Below are positions 37,202 through 47,603 of a stretch of 64,000 nt of DNA, in pieces. The DNA is taken from positions 3,038,001 through 3,102,000 of the forward strand of contig OZ038526.1 of assembly GCA_964036665.1 (NCBI GenBank). Reading direction: 5' to 3'. Origin of the DNA: Gordius sp. MW1. Lineage: Eukaryota > Nematomorpha > Gordioida > Gordea > Gordiidae. The notes under the pieces were generated by a model. That model saw nothing but the letters and a program-made list of their open reading frames with translations, was not told the origin of the DNA and searched no databases. A program made the position numbers and the translations under genes. Position 1 is the first letter of the stretch; the number at the start of each line of letters is the position of its first letter.

Positions 37202-40200
37202 TCAGGATGTGATTTCTTTCACTATGTACAGGAGGAATTCGTGATACGACATCGAGGATTCTGACTTGTCCTGTATCATGTAGCTCCTAAATATGGTGCG
37301 GTTAGACCCATCTTCTCTATAAATGAAAGGTGTTTAAATAGATGGAGAGATAAACAATAGGATTTAAAGCCATGGGCGTAGCCAAGGAGGGGGGGGGGGG
37401 CAGGGAGGGGCGGCTGCCCCCCCTCTAAATCCAAAAACATGTTAAAATTTATTACTATTATGGCAAAATTTCAAAAAATGATCATTTTGCCCCTCCTTAA
37501 ATCGTTTTTGCCCCCCCCCCCTTTAATTCCAAGGCTGGCTAAGTTCATGTTTAAAGTGTTTCATAACCCCATCCAAATCATACTTGATGACTAAAAATGG
37601 AACGTAATACGGTTTTTCATTTTGGAGGCAATCGAGGAAGCCGGCAATTTTGGAGTTAGGATTGAGTTCGGCCTAAGATGATCATATAATTTTGTGAATA
37701 CTCGAATGTATGAGTTTATGTGTAGTATTTACAAATTATTATTATGCTAAAACTACCGGAAAACGGCGAATATGCGTCGTGGAATTGTCACTAAATCGCA
37801 AATTATTATCGCATTCAAAAATAAGTTTCAATGATGAGCCTAGAGATAAAGGAGCTCAAAGTTAAATTTTAGATATATCGTAGTTCCATAAATTCTTATC
37901 AGCGTTGATACACCATCTATCTTGCGTCAGCACCATTTCACTATTGCCTCAATTTAACAAGTCGCGTATTTAAGAATGAGTGGCAAGTGTCGCTAATGTA
38001 ATAATGTACTATCGTGGAACCACAGCTAGACTTAAACCTCATATTTACTAGCCTCAATCAATGACTTATATATTATCACATTTGTCACCAAAATGCAAAT
38101 TGGTACCAGGACAAACATTCGCGAAAATCGTATCGAATGTGTGTGTGGGGGGGGGGGGGGGGTATATTACCTCGTCCTCGTCGATTTTGGCATATTCACC
38201 CACACCAAAAATGTCTTGAAGCACGATCGAGGGCGTCAGTTTGGACACGTAGATGAGGTAGGCCTCGCCCACGTCTAGGAGGTAGGAGGATCGCTGGTCC
38301 AAACTTTTGGCCGATAACTCTTGAATGGGGATGTAGGAGCAATACTTGGAGTTGTCGTTGGTGGAGTCCTTTAAGTATAAATCAATCAATTTTATTTAAT
38401 CGGTAAGGATAATCGATGTTTTAAGGAAGTAGTCTCAAAATTTTTATCGAAGTAGCGCTTAAACTATTCGGGCGGTTTGGAGTAGGAATAAAGACATGGG
38501 CGTAGCCAGGGGGGGAGAGAAGGGAGGGGCGGCTGCCCTCTCTAAATCCAAACATTTGTAGACTAAAATTTCAAGAGATTATCATTTTGCCCCTCCCTAA
38601 ATCATTATTGCCCCCCTCTAATTCCAATGCTGGCTACGCCCTTGAATAAAGACGAAGAATTAAATTATCTATAAAAAATGGCAGCTGAAGAAAAGCGGTT
38701 GGTCCTTAAAGGAAATAGAACAAGAACTTTTGGAATGTTCATATATAAAATATTATTTAAATTTATGATTTTTCAAAACTGAGAATTAACAAAAAATTAA
38801 GTTTTAAAATAAGAAATCCACCACCACAATACTGGGCCCTGATAAATTTAGCTGCAGAGCGATAATGAAGGATAATACCTTTATTTCGTCGCTGGAGAGG
38901 TAATTGATAGAGTAGAGGTGCGGGTAAATTTCCAGCAGCAGCGACTCCACAGGCTTGGTCTGGAGATTGTACAAACTGAATGCCCTGTCATCCAATTTGG
39001 TACTGACCCCGGCTCGAAAAGCGACCTACACATCAGTCGATCACAAATTGTGCCTTAGCTAACACTTTTTCATCGTAACGCATGTTATATAACAGACATT
39101 ATTTCCTAGCATTTCGAGAAAAAAACCTCAATTTACCATCGACTCTTGGAGTCATTATCATCAAACCGTACAAACAATGGTTGTACATAAAACCTTTTAT
39201 CTCTTTGTGTGACTCAGAAAAACAGAGCAATAAACATTTGGTCTGTTTAAGTTTAGTCGACTAAAACAAAAGGTCGAACACTAAAAACCCAGCCGTTTTT
39301 ACAACGCTAGTACAAACGCAATTAAATTTTAAAAATATGTGAGTGTTAGTTTACGTGTTTGAGGAGGGAGTGAATGAAGAGGGGTATGAGGGAGCAGGAT
39401 TGCGGTGACAGCAGGTTGCTGTAATTGACGGAGATGTAGGCGTGCTTGTTGAAGCTGCTCAAATAATCTTGGACCGCCGTGATCATCGCCTCGCGCGCTT
39501 GGTGCAGGTTCGAGTTCAGGCACCGATCGGCAGCTACGTCATGCAAAACCTTACAATTATGAATTATCAATAAAGGCCCTCCATGGGCGTAGCCAGCATT
39601 AGAATTAGAGGGGGGCAATAATAATTTAGGGAGGGGCAAATTGATCATTTATTGAAATTTAGCCATAATTTTAATGAATTTCAACCAATTTTTGGATTTA
39701 GAGGGGGAAAGCCAGCACTCCCTGCCCCCCCCCCCCCTGGCTACGCCCATGAAGCCCGCGACACATTGTGTAAATAAGGGTTTGGAAGCCAAACCGAGTC
39801 ATTAATAAAGACCTCTAAAAGATAAATCAATTGCTACACAATTTATGAGCTCACTTTCGGTGAAAAATGTCCCGTCCTGTCCTGTCTTTTTCAACACTTA
39901 AAAAAACTTTGACTCAGTTACCCATGACGGCGATGAAGCTGGTCACGACTTCTTGGTCGGCACCGCTGAGTATGTCGTCGAAGTTATTGCTGATGGGAAG
40001 CGCGAGCGTCAAAACCCGGATCCTCCTTTCACCTAGGAGGACAAAAAGATTAGTGACAAAGCGAGGGCAATAAATCCCGGATTTAAAATGGGCCAATGTT
40101 TGCGACATTACCGTTGGACGTGGTGTATAGGATGGCAGATTGTATGGACACGATCGAACTGTCTACCAAGTCCTCTTCTATCGTGTAGTGCACGGCGTAA

Positions 40201-43200
40201 CTCGCGTCGGGTTTTACCGTGGGTAAGCACAACAGGTTCGAGGAGCGCAGGAAAAAATTGCCGTAAAAACCTTGGGCCGTCAAGCCTACACATATGTATC
40301 ATATCATTACGATACATTAATAGTCAAATTGCTAACTTGCTTCAACTCCAGCTACCATCTGCTCGAGTTTCTGCTAGGCCCTCGGGCATTTTCATATGCT
40401 ACTGTTCTGCCTAGTGCACCGAACAGCGAGCACTCATTGTGCTAACGGGCATATTAAGCAGCTCAGTGTGCGGCGTCTGGAGTTGAAGCAAGTTAGCAAT
40501 TTAACAGCTCTAATAGTCACCACTAGTGTTGTAAAAAAGCTGGGTTTTGTTTGGTCGACCTTTCGTTTTAGTCGATTAAACGTAAACAGACCAAAAACCT
40601 TATGTCTATTTTTGCGACTAAAAAAACAGACCAAAAATCCTTCGGTTTGATTATGTTCAGTCGAGTAAAACCAAATGTCAACCAAACGAGACCCAGGCGT
40701 TTTTAAAACAGTGGTCACCACTATTTAATCAGCTAATTGAACATGAATGTTTGAATGTAATATATATATATATAATAAAAGGATGAAACCTTTGGAAGAG
40801 CGGACCCTGAGAACGGCTTCGAACCCGATGTCCCGGGTCAGGTAGCGTTTGAGGCACTGCTCGAAACGCTCTGCCTGGAGGGGATTGTTTTCGGCGTGGT
40901 AGGATGGGAAATGGTGTAAGCCGCCACCGGAAAATTTGGAGAGCGTAGCTAAGGGCAACGATTGAAAACAACTTAAATGACAAAATTCAAGGCGAAAAAC
41001 ATAATTTCTCGAAGGTACATATTGCAGTGGTTAAATAGTAAATCTGGTGATTTAAATTAAGATACATATGGGCGTAGCCTGGGGGGGGGGCAGGGAAAGG
41101 CGGCTGCCCTCGGCCCCCTTAAAATTATGGCTAAAATTTCGAAAAATGTTCATTTTGCCCCTAAATCATTATTGCCCCACTCTAATTCCAGTGCTGGCTA
41201 CGCCCATGTAAATACATGAAACCTAATCTAGTTTATAAAGGGCACTGAATACGTTAGAATGAATGCTTTATATTATTAGGCAGAGTGGTTATTTTGAAGT
41301 ATAAAAGCTCGTTTAACGTGGGCTACCTAGGGTCGCGATATCGATATACGTGTAGGGCAGGAAAAAGAAATCGGCCGAGACTTGATCGTTCGTAAAATCC
41401 AGCGCCATCTTTTTGTAGAAATCGTTGTGCGGCGTCAGGCCTTTCGACACATCCTATAATCCGTGCCAAATAAATCCATACATTGAAAACAACAAATACA
41501 TCTCAAAATAAGGAACTTTGCTAGTAGTGAAGGACTTAAGTATTTTGAAATCAACCTTTACTTTGTGGAAAGTTTATAAATTAGCATAGAGGCGATTTTC
41601 GAAAAAATATTCGATACATACAGCATGAAAAAAGTGAAGTTTAAAAATAGGACCTGATCGGCCCGTAAGTTAGGGTCTTCTCGATTGGGCAAGGCCCCGC
41701 ACCCGACGGTTGGTATCGTGGCTTGGAGTATGGTGAGCCGACCTCCGTGGGGCGCTAAAAGTTTTTGAGCCACCTTGAGAGCGGGCCCGAGGGCGTTGCG
41801 GGTTTCCTTGTTGTCGTCCCACAGCGAAGGCAAGAAGTGGGTGAGGAAATGCGATACGGACTAGATATAGGTAAAATTAAGTAATTCACAACACGTTCTT
41901 TTAAAGACTACAAATGACGGTTCGATAGAATCTATTATGACACTTGGCTAAATCCTATTGAAAAAACGCCTTGCAAAGTTAGATAATTTCACTGCGGGTT
42001 GAAAGTTAAGGGTGCACATTCAAAAACTCAAGGGTATGTCGCTTAATAATATTATGAAATAAGAGCATGTTGCAAATAAACCTGTTTAAAGTCTTGCAAG
42101 TTGACGAGGAGATTACCATCGCACGGCAGGAACGGCTCTATAAAATATAGACCAGGATGTTATAAAGTAACCAATTTGTGAGCATGTGTAAAAATTCTTA
42201 GTAAGCTACTATGTGATTCAATTATTTGTCTAAAATTGGGATTTCCTGGGGATAGCAAAATTCCTGGCATATATTAACGTGATTGTAAAGTATTGAAAAG
42301 TTAGCATTATGCAAACTCTATCAGTCAGTCGCAGAGTCATGGTTGCCTCTTTAAGGTGACAATTGGCTTTTTAAGACTATTTTTTATATGCAAGACCTAT
42401 CTGTCTTAGTTATATTGATTATAATACATATCCTAAGATAACAAGAATAAAAACTTCTGAAAAATAGTCATTAAAAAAAGAAATCTTTTCACTCACTCAC
42501 ACAACAGACTGCCAACAAAGACATAATTATCTAATCAACCAGCCGATGTTTTTACAATAACATCCTCCAAGTAGGATAAAACAATCCAAGCTATATGTTA
42601 AAATTACCCGAAAATCAGTAACAAAATCAACCGCAGCGAAACTAGGTGATTCAACGACTACAAAATGATGCTTGACCCTAGTTAGAAATTCGAATTAAGA
42701 GTGGGTGCAGCGGTTAAAATGGCTAGCTATAATTTTTTAAAAAAGCAAAATAATGTTATTTTTAAATATTTCCCATAATTTAGCTATATGTAAAAAAAAA
42801 TTTAGGATTTTTGATGGATGATATTATGGACATGTTGCATATGTGTTAAGGGTTCTTGCCTTCGGTGTCGGGGCACACGAGAATGTCGGGGTTGGGGGCA
42901 TCGTCACGAAAGCGGTAAAAGTGGATGTTTTGATCGAAGGTCAGAAAACCGATCATGGTGCGCGAGTCGCCGGGCAATTCTTCCAGCGAGGATGACAGCA
43001 CCTCGCAAAATACTTTGAGGTAACCTAGCGATCGTTACGACACCCAATGACATGGGTATAATATAAATTATGCCAAAATAAGCTTGAAAAAATGACAAAA
43101 AAAACGGCTTTACAAAATTAAAAATTACATCTCAGAGAGCTAAAATTTAGAGAAAAAATAATATAGAGCACGTTAAATTATGCTCTTGGGTCCTTTTAAC

Positions 43201-46200
43201 TTACCCGTACTGACGGCGTAGGTCGTAACCTCGAGAACAAATAGGTAAACGGTTGGCTGTGGCGGTCGAATCTGATCGTCGGCACATGTATACATGTAAA
43301 AGACGTAATAATTTTTTGGGGAAAAAGATAGATATGTATAATATTAAGGTGCCCCTAGAAATTAAATAAATACAATGCCAGCTAGTCGCGACTCTAATTT
43401 AAGGTGATTAATTTGTTAAATGTCGCAAAAATGCCATTATTGTATCTATCCAACGGCTTCATCGATTCAGGAAAGGAATGATTTCCAAAATATTGTCTTG
43501 AAGCACCCCTTAACACAAGGATATCAGCAAAATATGTGCGACAAATAATGTGTAAAGGTAAAATTAATACGATAGGAGGAACTAGTGTTGTAAATGAACG
43601 CGTTCAAATTTTTTGTTTTTTTTTTGTGAACTTTGAACGTGAACGCGTTCCTTTTTTTATGAACGCGTTCAAATTTAACGTTTGTTCAATTTTAAAAACC
43701 CTTTTTATTTTTATTTATTTGAAAATTAATGTTAATCTAAATTTTTAACAAAAAAGTCTTATATTTTTTAATCAGCTGTTTTTCCTGTTTCCTATTACCA
43801 ATTCCGAAATACTTTAACATACTATAACGTGCAAAAGAAGATAAGATTAAAGTTAATTAATTTTTTATTTTTTTAAAGATTTTAACATGTATATGAAGAT
43901 CAAGATCTTCTTTCAGCCATTATACGTCCAATATTCAAGCTTCAATGGCCTTGGATTAAACTTCGAGAAAATGAACGTTTAAAGAATAAACTTTTAGTGC
44001 TATTGAAAAAAGGGATTGAAACCGCTAGAATTGATAATGAAAGAGCTGTCAATTCCGAGATATCATTCTTTTGACGAGGAAGTAGAGGGCGGATTGGAGG
44101 ATGATATCTTATCGCAATTTTTTGAAGCGAGGGACAAAACATTAAATGTTTTTAATAAATTTCCTACTTTAAAAAATTTGTTTATTAAGTATAATACTCC
44201 AATCCCCTCATCTGCCCCTGTGGAGCGAGTTTTTAGTATAGCTAATGCTGTATTAACTGCCAAGCGTTCCTGCTTGTCAGACGACAATTTTGAAAAACAA
44301 TTATTATTAAAAATCAATAAGAAATTTTTTTATAAATAAATAATCTTTATATTCGCTGTATTAGATTACATTAATTTATGATTATATTGTAGAAATAAAC
44401 CTATCATTTTTTAGCATGGCTATTTTTTGTATTAACAAAATATAAGGCATTTATTTATATTAAATTAGATTTTAAAAAAATTTATCATACAATTTTGAAC
44501 GAACGTGAACGCGTTCCTTATTTTTAAACGAACGTGAGCGTGAACGCGTTCGATTTTTTTTAAAATGTTTACAGCACTAGGAGGAACCGACGTTGCTAGG
44601 CCGAGATCGAGTGAAGTGATGTGTGCCCTGTCGTAGTCGTACATTAATAGTCGTGTTGTAAAAAGGGCTTTTGTTTGGTCGGCCTTTGTTTTTAGTCGGC
44701 TAAACACACTAGGCTTGGTCGAAACTTGTTCTCATTTACCAAAGGTCTACCAAACAAAACCCAGCCGTTTTTACACCATAAATCAATGGGGATCGACTCA
44801 CCATGTAATCAGAGGAGGCCACAAACTCGACAGCCGAGTTTTGGAGCTCGACCCGCTGGTATGGTTGGGTGTAGGCTTGCTTTTGGGCGTCGTAATAATA
44901 TTCTTCGGGTACTATTTGTAATTTATAAAACCCCCCGGTTAGAATAATAATAATTTCTTAAGCCATCATGATCAGAGCCCTTCAAAATGGAACTTCTTCG
45001 GCCCAAGCCCGACAATTTTTTTGATTTTCCCCGAGCCCGAAATTTTTTTACTCGGGCCCGACTTTTTTAAAATGTAAATTTATAAAAAAAAAATCATTCA
45101 GAATACCCACCCGCACTTTTAATTTAACATAAAAATATTTTGTCTCCTCTAAATAGAAGTAAATATTTTTAGCTAAATTTTGCCTTGGGTCGAGTTGACC
45201 CATCAGGCCCGACCCGAGCTCGAGGCCCGATTAAACCGGGCCGAGCTTTGGAAGGCCCATGCAGGGCTCTAATTGTGATTATACCCAATGGCAATTAAAG
45301 TGTTTTGTCCATCGACTAAGTAAACTGCCTTATTGCTCTAAAGTTAAAATTTTGCAAAAAACGCGTTATGCTTCCTAATCATAAAATGTAGAATTGCAAT
45401 AGCTGTTTGTCACACTAAGTGGTCAGCTTCTTTAGATATTTGGATGAGGGGTGAAGCTCGGGTATCCAGGCCTTTCGGCCGGGTTGATGGTGTGATGTAT
45501 TTTTATATCTTTTGAAAGAAAGTGTCGAAAGCGGGATTTGAACCCGCGAGCTCTTGTTTAAAAAAACATATAGCACTAATCCCCACGCCCCTTCCTAACC
45601 ATCCATATGGCTTAAAAAACGATTAATTTGCCTTTCATCGAACAGTCGTCTATCTAATCTCACTTGTCAAAAAAAAACGATCAAAAAATATTTTAAATGT
45701 CAAAAGAAGTTTTCTGTCCCCTGGAAAAGTGGCCGCTTTGGACACTAACCATTAGTGTTGTAAAAACAGCTGGGTTTTGTTTGGTCGACCTTTTAGTTTT
45801 AATTGACTAAACATAGATAGACCAACGCTTTATTGGTCAAAATTTTGGTCTATTTATGCGACTAAGAAAAACAGACCAAAATTTTTTTGGTTCTTTCATG
45901 TTTAGCCGACTAAAACCAAAGGTCAACCAAACAAAACCCAACAGCTTTTACAACAATACTAACCATTCCTCATAAGCTCAATTTAGTTGTAAAAAGTGCC
46001 CAATTTATCAGGATAAAATTTCTGAGAAATTCAACAAACCATTTCAAAAAAACGGACATTGTATGGTGTAAAAGGTGGCAAATTTTACGTTCGTTGGTGC
46101 GATAGCAGATGTTGCACTTCCACCGCCTCATGTCCAGCAACGTTATGAATGGGTTAATGTAGGTCCTACAAGTTTTGCACCGCGACATCACTTGATCCGT

Positions 46201-47603
46201 GACCAAGGGTATTTCCTGCAATATTTGCCAACACATAAATTTCATTTCAAAATTTGTTTTTTTTTATGATTGTCAGTGATGGCATGCAGATAATGGAGTC
46301 AAAAATTTTTATTTTTACACGAGTAATGTATGGGCTTGAATAAGATTCATGCATATGTAAGAATAGTTTCATGGGGTAGTCAGGGGGGGGGGAGGGAGAG
46401 GCAGCTGCCCTCCCCTAAATCAAAAAATTTGTTTAAATTTATTAAAATTGTGGCAAAAATTTCAAAAAATGATCCATTTGCCCCTACCTAAATCATTGTT
46501 ACCCCCCTCTAATTTAAATGCTGGCTACGCCCATGTATAGTTTCATCAAAATAGTAATAAACTACCTGCTTATCATTGAATGGATGTAAAATAATTCCTA
46601 ATGGCAATCGAACTTTATCCAACAATGCATGTGTTTGTGGAAGGGTTGTTAGGGAGCAGCGCACAAACCTTTACGATATAATTTATACAAAAAATAATAA
46701 AATAATAATGAAATGCCAATAATTTATAGGCAAACATACTCAGAGGGACAATTAAATGGCTCTAGATTTTCAGGAATACTAGGTGCTACAGGCTTTTCCG
46801 GTTCATACGGAAATATTTGGGATAGTTGAAAGATATTTACAGGTCTATTATAGCTATAATTCTAAAAACAATTATATATTTTCATATGATAATAATTACA
46901 TTGCTGGGAGAAGTTTGTGGTGGATGTTGTTGGTAGTTTATGTTATCAACTTTTGGATTATAATTAATGCTGGAATGTAAGTTTTTAGTGTTATATGGAT
47001 AAGCCTCAGGTTGAACTGACATATTTTTAAAGGAATTCATCATTTGATATTCATTAGAATTATTGTTAAAATTAGTTTTATTGTCAAGGATTTGACCACT
47101 TATGTTATTAGTATATTGGGTAGCATTATTTAAAATAGGTTGAATGGGGGGTTTATAATATTCATGATTTATTGATGGTGTTTGATTAAAGGGACTAGAT
47201 GTAGAATAAAAGGGGGTATAAGAAAGGGATGTACTCGTGGAAGAGTAATTTTGATTAATATATTGCATGTTGGCAGAGGATAATACATGATTATTCTGAG
47301 GAACAAATGTTGGAAATGTTAAACTTGTTGGAATTATGTTGTTTAAAGGGACACGATTATTTAAGTTAAAATTGGGTGTAGTGGATACAACATTTCCATT
47401 TTGATAATTACATAGGGCATCGTCAGAAAAGCTTATTAAATTATTTTGACTAATTAAACTGGATGAATGACTTTCATTCGAACTCTATGCAATAATTTAA
47501 AATATGAATTAAGGTATAATTATATTTATTAGCATACTTTTTGAGCAGTAGTATAATCTATAAAAGGTGGCGGATATTTTGAGGTATCTTCAGCAATAGG
47601 CAT
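37202..47603 (-). CDS. SEC24: SEC24 COPII cargo-binding subunit, complete, 19 exons
   Basis: SEC24 pairs with SEC23 on Sar1-GTP at ER exit sites and selects cargo for COPII vesicles. Exons in gene order: 47603-47538, 47484-46900, 46861-46740, 46668-46566, 46215-46089, 44911-44802, 43271-43205, 43024-42860, 42137-42082, 41860-41654, 41453-41327, 40948-40790, 40285-40112, 40032-39922, 39533-39355, 39025-38879, 38368-38171, 37672-37584, 37316-37202. Sum 2907 nt, 968 aa; phase is conserved throughout. Residues 1-217 form the disordered Asn/Ser/Pro-rich N terminus. The zinc finger C-x2-C-x17-C-x2-C (RCKTCRTYINPF...CNIC) is at about 305-329. The trunk starts at IRPPQPTVYLFVLEV (about 372). Helical and gelsolin-like domains run to the C-terminal SMSYHEFLLYIVKEI. 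Order and motifs are most like SEC24A/B. The exon 8 donor is GC (GAAG/GCAAGA); the rest are GT. Exons 1-4 are AT-rich and exons 5-17 GC-richer. Introns hold at least ten MITE or hAT insertions, none in an exon. Confidence 0.96.
37371..37549 (+). mobile_element. MITE, CATGGGCGTAGCC family, copy 2 (SEC24 intron 18)
   Basis: Termini CATGGGCGTAGCC and GGCTAAGTTCATG. The 8-bp flanks TTTAAAGC and TTTAAAGT differ at one base. Intron 18 begins 34 bases away, so the exon 18 donor is intact. Confidence 0.85.
38495..38644 (+). mobile_element. MITE, CATGGGCGTAGCC family, copy 3 (SEC24 intron 16)
   Basis: Termini CATGGGCGTAGCCAGG and GGCTACGCCCTTG with a perfect 8-bp target duplication AATAAAGA (38487-38494 and 38645-38652). 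Best evidence that the family makes 8-bp duplications, as hAT elements do. Confidence 0.92.
39240..39312 (-). repeat. Partial MITE of the TAGTGTTGTAAAA family (SEC24 intron 15)
   Basis: Right end AACCCAGCCGTTTTTACAACGCTAG plus an internal TTTAGTCGACTAAAACAAAAGG match 40524-40713 and 45753-45958. The left end could not be placed. Confidence 0.55.
39582..39751 (-). mobile_element. MITE, CATGGGCGTAGCC family, copy 4 (SEC24 intron 14)
   Basis: Reverse orientation relative to copies 2 and 3 (its G run lies at the right end). Near-perfect termini CATGGGCGTAGCCAGC and CTGGCTACGCCCATG. Flanks AGGCCCTC and AAGCCCGC agree at 6 of 8. A Helentron-like 5' scrap (TTGCTACACAATTTATGAGC) follows at 39832-39851. 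Confidence 0.82.
40326..40510. mobile_element. MITE with AAATTGCTAACTTGCTTC ends (SEC24 intron 12)
   Basis: Inverted arms AATTGCTAACTTGCTTCAAC and GTTGAAGCAAGTTAGCAATT (24 or more bases). The direct repeat TAATAGTC lies on both sides (40318-40325 and 40511-40518), 8 bp. The right arm has about 11 extra bases. Probably hAT-derived. Abuts the next MITE. Confidence 0.8.
40524..40713. mobile_element. MITE, TAGTGTTGTAAAA family (SEC24 intron 12)
   Basis: Begins TAGTGTTGTAAAAAAGCTGG; the far end is its decayed complement. Perfect 8-bp duplication GTCACCAC (40516-40523 and 40714-40721). Termini resemble the hAT element at 5608 (TAGTGCTGTAAAC). Its left duplication overlaps the right duplication of the 40326 element by three bases. 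Confidence 0.88.
41067..41208 (+). mobile_element. MITE, CATGGGCGTAGCC family, copy 5 (SEC24 intron 11)
   Basis: Termini TATGGGCGTAGCC and GGCTACGCCCATG. Flanks AAGATACA and TAAATACA are similar. Shortened interior but same GGCGGCTGCCCTC and CATTATTGCCCCAC words. Confidence 0.8.
43583..44579 (+). mobile_element. Internally deleted hAT element (SEC24 intron 6)
   Basis: Starts TAGTGTTGTAAATGAACG, ends TGTTTACAGCACTA, with a perfect 8-bp target duplication GGAGGAAC (43575-43582 and 44580-44587). GAACGCGTTC palindromes sit near both ends. 997 bp against 2475 bp for the relative at 5608-8082; it keeps the termini and only the transposase C-terminal third, so it would need transposase in trans. 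Confidence 0.93.
43905..44339 (+). pseudogene. hAT transposase C-terminal fragment
   Basis: Frames 43905-44060 and 44016-44339 read the same dimerisation region as 5874-6266: FEARDKTLNVFNKFPTLKNL, PIPSSAPVERVFSIANAV and KRSCLSDDNFEKQLLLKIN. A frameshift near 44070 separates them. Antisense to SEC24 and intronic. Confidence 0.85.
44651..44780. mobile_element. MITE, TAGTGTTGTAAAA family, short copy (SEC24 intron 6)
   Basis: Ends TCGTGTTGTAAAAAGGGC and CAGCCGTTTTTACACCATA with the internal TTTGGTCGGCC / TTTAGTCGGCTAAA words of the family. No matching flanks. It ends 21 bases from exon 6. Confidence 0.7.
44985..45272. repeat. GGCCCGACCC-rich repeat, AGAGCCCT termini (SEC24 intron 5)
   Basis: Starts CAGAGCCCTTCAAAATGGAA and ends GGCCCATGCAGGGCTCT, an imperfect inverted pair. 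Inner GCCCGACCCGAGCTCGAGG blocks. Flanks ATCATGAT and ATTGTGAT agree at 6 of 8, weakly hAT-like. The same family is at 50198-50875. Confidence 0.6.
45520..45600 (-). repeat. tRNA-like remnant, probably a SINE (SEC24 intron 5)
   Basis: On the minus strand GCGGGTTCAAATCCCGC gives a perfect five-pair T arm followed by TTTCGAC, as at a tRNA 3' end. Upstream the anticodon region is replaced by a T-rich run, and the A-box side does not fold. A GTATCCAGGCCTTTCGGCCG hairpin lies beside it (45461-45482). I read it as a tRNA-derived repeat, not a working tRNA. Confidence 0.5.
45753..45958. mobile_element. MITE, TAGTGTTGTAAAA family (SEC24 intron 5)
   Basis: Termini TAGTGTTGTAAAAACAGCTG and CAGCTTTTACAACAATA. 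Perfect 8-bp target duplication CTAACCAT (45745-45752 and 45959-45966). 206 bp; hAT-like. Confidence 0.92.
46370..46535 (+). mobile_element. MITE, CATGGGCGTAGCC family, copy 6 (SEC24 intron 4)
   Basis: Left terminus has decayed to CATGGGGTAGTCAGG; right is CTGGCTACGCCCATG. Flanks AATAGTTT and TATAGTTT agree at 7 of 8. It ends 30 bases from the 3' edge of exon 4. Confidence 0.8.

Noticed and set aside
37371-37549. MITE breaking SEC24 exon 18
   Set aside because: Reading straight through ATCAAGTATGATTTGG gives a few more open codons up to the MITE, but a GTATGA donor at 37583-37578 and an acceptor at 37318-37317 join cleanly in phase, so the MITE is intronic.
45520-45600. Functional tRNA gene
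   Set aside because: Good T arm only; the A box, D arm and anticodon arm do not form.
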